A stretch of 35,316 nucleotides of DNA from assembly GCA_030605575.1 (NCBI GenBank), contig JAUWIC010000025.1, positions 1 through 35,316 on the forward strand. Reading direction: 5' to 3'. The DNA comes from Dehalococcoidia bacterium. GTDB taxonomy: Bacteria; Chloroflexota; Dehalococcoidia; Dehalococcoidales; E44-bin46. Of this stretch, positions 30,580 to 35,316 are shown in pieces; position 1 is the first letter of the stretch, and every line of letters starts with the position of its first letter. Under the pieces are notes generated by a model that ran no database searches, had not been told where the DNA came from, and was given only the letters and a program-made list of their open reading frames with translations. The translations under genes and the position numbers were made by a program.

Positions 30580-31449
30580 GTGATGACTAAAAAGGTTAAA
30601 ATTGTTACTGATAGCACCGCTTACCTATCGCCAGAAGAGATTGCCCGATACGATATTCACGTTTTGCCGCTCAAGGTTATCTTCGGCTTAGACGCCTATA
30701 GTGAGGGGGTGGACATTACCAATGAGGAATTCTATCGCCGACTAGCCAAAGCCGCCACGCTGCCGACTACCTCGCAGCCTTCGGTAAGCGATTTTCCCCG
30801 CATATATGGCGAACTAGCCCAACGCGGTCATCCCGTCCTTTCTATTCATATCTCCAGCCATTTAAGCGGGACAGTTAATTCAGCTATGGCTGCCAGAGAC
30901 AAGTTACCCCAAGCTCAAATTGAAGTAGTAGATTCACTCTCTTTGGATGTATGGACCTTAGTTATTCGGGCTGCCGAGGCTGCTGAAGCGGGACAGACCT
31001 TACCTCAGCTCAAGGCTTCCATTGACAAGCTCAACACATCCATAAATGCTGTGGGTGTGCTTAGCACCCTGGAATATCTGTGGAAGGGAGGGCGTATTGG
31101 CAGTGCCAAGGCTTTACTTGGCACCTTGCTCAGGATTACGCCCGTCCTAGCCTTTGAGGCTGGAGAGGTTAAAGTCCTGCATAAGGCGAGGACCACCCGT
31201 AAAGCTATAGAATATATCCTAGAGGTTATGAGGGAACGGATAGAAGGAAGCACCCCCATTCACGCCGTAGTGGTTCACACCCATGCCAGTGAGCTGGCTT
31301 TGGTACTAAAAAAGGAGGTCCAAACCCATTTCAACTGCGCTGAACTAGACCTTCTCGAACTCGGACCGGTGTTGGGGACACACATAGGTCCTGGGTTCTT
31401 TGGTCTGGGTTTCTATAGTGAGCAGGACTGGCAACCAAACCAATACTGA
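30580..31449 (+). CDS. DegV family fatty-acid-binding protein
   Basis: A 289-residue DegV protein. Family members hold a fatty acid and pass it to fatty acid kinase (FakB role in Firmicutes). Conserved parts are IVTDSTAYLSPEEIARYDIHVLPLKV, TTSQPSVSDFPRIY, HISSHLSGTVNSA and GGRIGSAKALLGTLL (TSQPS and HISSxLSGT regions bind the lipid carboxylate). AGGAGG (30567-30572) lies 7 nt before the GTG at 30580 and 10 nt before ATG 30583. No FakA-type kinase is in the window. Confidence 0.92.
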   Translation: MMTKKVKIVTDSTAYLSPEEIARYDIHVLPLKVIFGLDAYSEGVDITNEEFYRRLAKAATLPTTSQPSVSDFPRIYGELAQRGHPVLSIHISSHLSGTVNSAMAARDKLPQAQIEVVDSLSLDVWTLVIRAAEAAEAGQTLPQLKASIDKLNTSINAVGVLSTLEYLWKGGRIGSAKALLGTLLRITPVLAFEAGEVKVLHKARTTRKAIEYILEVMRERIEGSTPIHAVVVHTHASELALVLKKEVQTHFNCAELDLLELGPVLGTHIGPGFFGLGFYSEQDWQPNQY

Positions 31450-31497
31450 CTAAACGGGGTCGGGCTTGAGGTTAGCCAGGAACTTAGTTATATCCTC

Positions 31498-31526
31498 TTG
31501 TTTTGATGGGGTGCCTGTGTTATTAT
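31498..31526 (+). promoter_or_regulatory. Promoter of recA-recX
   Basis: TTGTTT (31498-31503), 17-bp spacer, TATTAT (31521-31526). The leader would be only about 9 nt with AAGG at its 5' end. No LexA-like palindrome was recognised around it. Confidence 0.45.
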
Positions 31527-31541
31527 TGAGTTAAGGCGAAG

Positions 31542-32555
31542 ATGATCACGGAGAAAGAGAAGGCGCTAGAGCTAGCTATCAGCCAAATTGAGAAGCGATA
31601 TGGTAAAGGCTCAGTGATGAAGTTGGGGGTGGTAATGGCTACGCCACTGGTGGCAGCTATTCCCACCGGCTCATTGGCGTTAGACTTAGCCTTGGGTGTG
31701 GGAGGTATCCCTAGGGGGCGGATTACGGAAATATTTGGCCCTGAGGCATCAGGGAAAACTACCTTAGCCCAGCATGTAATTGCTGAGGCGCAAAAGCGAG
31801 GGGGTATGGCTGCCTATATTGATGTGGAGCATGCCCTTGACCCTTCTTATGCCGCCAATTGCGGAGTCAATGTTGATGACCTGCTCATCTCCCAACCTGA
31901 TGCTGGCGAGGAGGCTCTGGACATCACCGAGGCGCTGGTCAGGAGTGGGGCTATTGATGTGATAGTGATTGATACTGTAGCTGCCTTAGTCCCCAGAGCT
32001 GAAATTGAGGGGGAGATGGGGGATACCCATGTCGGCTTACAAGCCCGCTTGATGTCACAAGCACTAAGAAAGCTAGCCGCTGCTATCGCTAAGTCAGGTA
32101 CAGCGGTGGTATTCATCAACCAGCTAAGAGAAAAGGTTGGAATTATCTTTGGCAGCCCTGAGGTGACACCAGGCGGCAGGGCATTGAAATTCTACAGCTC
32201 AATACGAATAGACCTGAGGCGCGTGGAAACAATTAAGGGGGGAACGGAGGCAATAGGTAGTCGTGTCAGGGCTAAGGTGGTCAAAAATAAGGTTGCCCCT
32301 CCTTTCAGGAGTGCTGAGTTTGATATCATGTTTGGCTACGGGATAAGCAAGGAGGGTAATCTTATCGACCTTGGTGTTGAGTGGGGGCTAGTGAAGAAGG
32401 CTGGCGCTTTTTTCTCCTATGGTGATATTCGCTTGGGGCAAGGTAGGGAGAGTGCCAGGCAATACCTGAGCCAGAACCCTGAGCTTGCCCAGGAGATTGA
32501 GCAGCAGATTAGGGCCTCAGTTGCCACCACCCATATTACGATGCCTGATGATTAA
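31542..32555 (+). CDS. recA: Recombinase RecA
   Basis: RecA forms filaments on single-stranded DNA, drives strand exchange and triggers the SOS response. The 337-residue protein has Walker A GPEASGKT (66-73), DVEHALDP, Walker B-type [12 protein letters not shown], loop L1 [23 protein letters not shown] and the [27 protein letters not shown] segment of loop L2. The ATG at 31542 has AAGGCG 5 nt upstream. The acidic C-terminal tail is short. It is followed by an intrinsic terminator and then recX. Confidence 0.97.
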   Translation: MITEKEKALELAISQIEKRYGKGSVMKLGVVMATPLVAAIPTGSLALDLALGVGGIPRGRITEIFGPEASGKTTLAQHVIAEAQKRGGMAAYIDVEHALDPSYAANCGVNVDDLLISQPDAGEEALDITEALVRSGAIDVIVIDTVAALVPRAEIEGEMGDTHVGLQARLMSQALRKLAAAIAKSGTAVVFINQLREKVGIIFGSPEVTPGGRALKFYSSIRIDLRRVETIKGGTEAIGSRVRAKVVKNKVAPPFRSAEFDIMFGYGISKEGNLIDLGVEWGLVKKAGAFFSYGDIRLGQGRESARQYLSQNPELAQEIEQQIRASVATTHITMPDD

Positions 32556-32594
32556 GACATCTTAAACAGATAACCTGGTAGGTAATAGGAGTAA

Positions 32595-32630
32595 GTAAGG
32601 CTGAGGCATAGGCTTCAGCCTTACGTTTTT
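32595..32630 (+). terminator. Rho-independent terminator between recA and recX
   Basis: A 13-bp stem (32595-32607 with 32612-32624, one G-T pair) with loop ATAG is followed by GTTTTT. It lies 39 bp after recA and 20 bp before recX, so it probably attenuates recX relative to recA. Confidence 0.85.
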
Positions 32631-32649
32631 AAAGGGGGTAGGCAAGTTA

Positions 32650-33279
32650 ATGAGCAAAATTACCGCCATCCGCTTCGGGAAGGCTCGGGGAAAGCGAGTG
32701 AATGTATTTCTGGATGGCAGGTTTGCTTTTAGTTTGGAAGCTGAGGTGGCGGTAAAAGAGGGGTTACAGGTGGGACAGGAGCTATCCACCAGTCACCTTG
32801 AAGCCCTAGCTCGGTCTGACCACTTCCACCGCTGCCTTAATGCTGCTGCCCGTTACCTTAGCTATCGACCTCGAAGCCAGTCAGAGCTAAAGCAGCGGCT
32901 TTACCAGCGTGGTTTTGATGGTGACTGTGTCGAGGCAGTGCTGGCCAAGCTAAAGGAGCAGGGGCTAGTAGATGATACCGCCTTTACTCAATTCTGGAAG
33001 GATAACCGGGAATCGTTTAGCCCGCGCAGTCGGTGGCTAACTAAGTTAGAACTAAGGCGAAAGGGGGTAGCCCAAGACATTATAGACCAAGTGGCTGATG
33101 TAATTGATGACGATGATAGTGCTTATCGAGCCGCCCTTAATAAAGCTCGTAGTTTGCCCACCTCCGACTATCAAAGCTTTCGTCACCGGTTAGGTGAATA
33201 TCTTAGGCGACGTGGCTTTAGTTACGGGGTGATAAATCACACCGTGCAACGGGTGTGGTCAAAACAGGGGTCTAGCTAG
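32650..33279 (+). CDS. recX: Regulatory protein RecX
   Basis: RecX inhibits RecA filament growth. The 209-residue protein is predominantly helical with three RecX-type three-helix repeats: RYLSYRPRSQSELKQRLYQRGF (about 88-109), FWKDNRESFSPRSRWLTKLELRRKGV (about 118-144), and RSLPTSDYQSFRHRLGEYLRRRGFSY (about 170-195). An N-terminal ITAIRFGKARGKRVNVFLDG beta-rich part precedes them. AAGGGGG is upstream of the ATG. Its position right after recA, behind a terminator, is the usual arrangement. Confidence 0.94.
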   Translation: MSKITAIRFGKARGKRVNVFLDGRFAFSLEAEVAVKEGLQVGQELSTSHLEALARSDHFHRCLNAAARYLSYRPRSQSELKQRLYQRGFDGDCVEAVLAKLKEQGLVDDTAFTQFWKDNRESFSPRSRWLTKLELRRKGVAQDIIDQVADVIDDDDSAYRAALNKARSLPTSDYQSFRHRLGEYLRRRGFSYGVINHTVQRVWSKQGSS

Positions 33280-33287
33280 CTTTTACC

Positions 33288-33317
33288 TTGACTTAAAATT
33301 GGCAAAGTAAGTAGTAT
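33288..33317 (+). promoter_or_regulatory. Predicted promoter of rny-ymdB
   Basis: TTGACT (33288-33293) and TAGTAT (33312-33317) are separated by 18 bp. The -10 is a moderate match. A small palindrome GGCA-AAA-TGCC (33349-33359) lies between the GAGAGG site and the rny ATG and could hinder initiation. Confidence 0.4.
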
Positions 33318-33359
33318 TAGTTAATTATATTAAAGCCACAGGAAGAGAGGCAAAATGCC

Positions 33360-34904
33360 ATGAATATAACGACAATAAGTGTAGTAACCATTATCTTTGC
33401 TTTCATCATTGGTGGGGTGGCTGGGGCAGCCTTTGTCTTCTTTTTTAGACGATTTAGGCTTACCCGAGAAATGCGTACTGCTGAGAGGAAGGCCTCCAGC
33501 CTGAGGGCTGAGGCTGAGCTCAAAGCCAGGGAAGTGGTTCGTGAGGCTAAGGAGGAGGTGGAGAAACTCAAGTCAGCCACTGAGGCAGAGTATCGCGAGC
33601 GGCGCTTGGAACTACAGCGCCATGAGAACCGTGTGGCGCAAAAGGAAACTACCTTGGAGCACAAGATAGAAGGTGTCGACCATCGTGAGCGTAATCTGGC
33701 TGGCAAAGAAAAGCAAATAGAGTCCATCCGCACCCAGCTTGAAGAGGCTAGAAGTAAGCAGTTAAAGCAGCTGGAGCTGATTTCGGGCATGTCTACCGCT
33801 GAGGCAAAGCAAGCCCTGCTTGAGGCTATGGAGATTGAGATGCGGGAGGAAGCCTCTCGGCGCCTTCACCAGTGGGAAGCCGAGTTAAAGGAGGAGGCTA
33901 GCAAGAAAGCTCAGGAAATTTTATCTGGGGCTATCCAGCGTTCTGCCTCTGAGGTTGTATCTGAGACTACAGTGGCTAGTGTTCCCCTCCCCAGCGATGA
34001 GATGAAGGGGCGGCTTATCGGACGGGAGGGTCGCAATATCAGAGCCTTGGAGCAGGCTACTGGCGTTGACCTAATTATTGACGATACCCCTGAGGCGGTG
34101 ACGCTGTCTAGCTTTGACCCGGTGCGGCGAGAAGTGGCTCGCGTTGCCCTAAACAGGCTTATCCTTGACGGGCGCATCCACCCGGCTCGCATTGAAGAAG
34201 TGGTAGTTAAAGCCAAGGAGGAAGTGGATGCTACTATCTATAGTACTGGAGAACAAGCAGCATACCAAGTGGGGGTGCATGGCTTACACCCTGAGTTAAT
34301 TAAGTTGCTTGGTCGCCTTAAGTTTCGCACTAGCTACGGACAAAATGTCTTAGCCCATAGTATTGAAGTTGCCTATCTAGCTGGTATGATTGCTTCAGAG
34401 TTGGGAGCCAATGTTGCCACAGCCAAGAAAGCTGGCCTGCTTCATGACATTGGTAAAGCGGTAGACCGCGAGGTAGAAGGCACTCATGCTGCCATCGGGG
34501 CTGACCTTGTTAAGCAATGGGATAAATCCGCAGAGGTGGTTCAGGGTGTTGCCGAGCACCACTTTGAGACCGATACTACTAGCATGTGGGGCTTTATCAT
34601 CTCAGCGGCCGATGCTATTAGTAGCGCCAGACCAGGGGCAAGGCGTGAATCATTGGAGGGCTACTTGAAGCGGCTGAAGGCGTTGGAAGACATAGCCAAT
34701 AGCTTCAAGGGAGTAGAGAAATCCTTTGCCATTCAAGCCGGTCGTGAAATTCGTATTTTAGTCAAGCCTGAAGAGATTGATGATTTAGGGTCAATGAGGC
34801 TAGCCCGAGACATTGTTAAGAAGATAGAAGAAGGCATGGGGTATCCGGGGCAAATAAAGGTTACTGTGGTCAGGGAGACAAGAGCTATAGACTATGCTAA
34901 ATAG
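33360..34904 (+). CDS. rny: Ribonuclease Y
   Basis: RNase Y is a membrane-anchored endoribonuclease that starts mRNA decay in bacteria lacking RNase E. The 514-residue protein has an N-terminal transmembrane helix (about 5-30), a long coiled coil (about 35-190), a KH domain ([15 protein letters not shown], 216-230) and an HD domain with His333, His362-Asp363 and His376 ([19 protein letters not shown]). Length and order are canonical. GAGAGG precedes the ATG at 33360. It is followed by a ymdB-type gene, a frequent neighbour in Firmicutes where YmdB is linked to RNase Y. Confidence 0.96.
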   Translation: MNITTISVVTIIFAFIIGGVAGAAFVFFFRRFRLTREMRTAERKASSLRAEAELKAREVVREAKEEVEKLKSATEAEYRERRLELQRHENRVAQKETTLEHKIEGVDHRERNLAGKEKQIESIRTQLEEARSKQLKQLELISGMSTAEAKQALLEAMEIEMREEASRRLHQWEAELKEEASKKAQEILSGAIQRSASEVVSETTVASVPLPSDEMKGRLIGREGRNIRALEQATGVDLIIDDTPEAVTLSSFDPVRREVARVALNRLILDGRIHPARIEEVVVKAKEEVDATIYSTGEQAAYQVGVHGLHPELIKLLGRLKFRTSYGQNVLAHSIEVAYLAGMIASELGANVATAKKAGLLHDIGKAVDREVEGTHAAIGADLVKQWDKSAEVVQGVAEHHFETDTTSMWGFIISAADAISSARPGARRESLEGYLKRLKALEDIANSFKGVEKSFAIQAGREIRILVKPEEIDDLGSMRLARDIVKKIEEGMGYPGQIKVTVVRETRAIDYAK

Positions 34905-34937
34905 GAGGTATCGGCAAGGGGAAGAAGGCAAAACCCG

Positions 34938-35316
34938 GTGGGTGGCTCTACCCTTACTGAACAACTAGTGCTAGTATTGGCGGTTGGTGACATAATTGGC
35001 CGACCTGGTCGGCAAGCAGTAAACGAGCTTTTGCCAGATTTGCGACAGCAATATGGGCTAGACCTGGTTATAGCTAACGGTGAGAATACTGCTGGCGGTT
35101 TAGGTCTAACTTCAACTACAGCTGAAGAGCTACTCAATGCTGGCGTTGATGTGTTGACCTCGGGTAATCATATATGGGCTCAGAAGGAAATTATCCCCTA
35201 CCTTGATGGAGAAATGCCTATCCTACGCCCATTAAATTATCCCTCCGGTGTGCCTGGTAGAGGCTACATAGTCAATAACCAAGCGATAGTAGTTAATTTG
35301 ATAGGCAGAACCTTTA
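34938..35316 (+). CDS. ymdB: YmdB/TIGR00282-type metallophosphoesterase, N-terminal part (3' end outside window)
   Basis: The frame reads LVLAVGDIIGRPGRQAVNELL, then VIANGENTAGGLGLT and DVLTSGNHIWAQKEI, which hold the metal ligands (Asp of GD, Asn/Glu of NGEN, Asn-His of GNH) of the YmdB calcineurin-like phosphodiesterases that hydrolyse 2',3'-cAMP in Bacillus. It runs off the right edge. The start is unsure: GTG 34938 has AAGG 9 nt upstream, while GTG 34968 gives the usual short N-terminus but has no binding site. A strong AGGAGG at 34903-34908 is too far from either. It is cotranscribed with rny. Confidence 0.9.
   Translation, partial: MGGSTLTEQLVLVLAVGDIIGRPGRQAVNELLPDLRQQYGLDLVIANGENTAGGLGLTSTTAEELLNAGVDVLTSGNHIWAQKEIIPYLDGEMPILRPLNYPSGVPGRGYIVNNQAIVVNLIGRTF

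Noticed and set aside
31450-31541. LexA operator upstream of recA
   Set aside because: No GAAC-N4-GTTC or CTGT-N8-ACAG palindrome was found in the 92-bp gap.
34892-35137. Minus-strand open frame at the right edge
   Set aside because: It is antisense to the clear YmdB-type protein and has no supporting features.

Overview
This window looks like ordinary chromosome from a bacterium of the Chloroflexota, most likely a member of the Dehalococcoidia or a close relative. That placement is inferred from gene content and was not tested: archaeal-type (ApgM) phosphoglycerate mutase, a TPR protein between lysC and gyrA, a TIGR03960-type radical SAM protein, a DUF1464 protein, and a recA-recX-rny-ymdB run. 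Base composition is mixed. Most genes are moderately GC-rich with strong AGGAGG-type ribosome binding sites and frequent GTG or TTG starts. A sigma-factor gene (8537-9349) and a nuclease-like gene (25030-26463) look clearly AT-richer. No integrase, transposase, phage gene, rRNA or CRISPR array was seen.

Layout. 1-5990: the 3' end of gyrB, then a leftward operon obgE-nadD-pyrE, leftward dnaA, a long intergenic region with a 100-bp imperfect direct repeat, and rightward fmt-mazG. 6791-7056: leftward tRNA-Pro(CGG) and a palindromic repeat cluster. 7065-9349: apgM and a stand-alone sigma factor. 9561-14790: a rightward operon lysC-TPR protein-gyrA-alpha/beta hydrolase. 14777-17418: a leftward pair, B12-binding-type radical SAM protein and metallo-beta-lactamase-fold protein. 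17470-22833: about 5.4 kb bounded by a 63-bp inverted repeat (61/63 identical by eye), holding HIT, MscS, zinc ribbon-RRM, zf-TFIIB, tRNA-Glu(UUC), VTT/DedA and MFS genes. 22920-25012: a translationally coupled radical SAM/SPASM plus DUF1464 pair. 25030-26463: an orphan protein with a predicted PD-(D/E)XK nuclease domain. 26507-28548: leftward potassium channel and argC. 28642-35316: rightward TrmO-HhH glycosylase fusion, nadE, degV, recA, recX, rny and a partial ymdB.

Functional themes are replication and topology (gyrB, gyrA, dnaA), repair and recombination (recA, recX, HhH glycosylase), NAD synthesis (nadD, nadE), RNA turnover (rny, ymdB), and translation (fmt, two tRNAs, TrmO). The points most worth a second look are: the radical SAM/DUF1464 pair; the orphan nuclease-like protein; the inverted repeat whose outer edges each face an outward promoter; the chains of GC-rich hairpins; several genes with a -10 box only 6-10 nt before ATG and no ribosome binding site (predicted leaderless mRNAs); a strong internal start inside lysC; a DnaA with an insertion in its AAA+ domain and an altered DNA-recognition motif; and the TrmO-glycosylase and zinc ribbon-RRM fusions.
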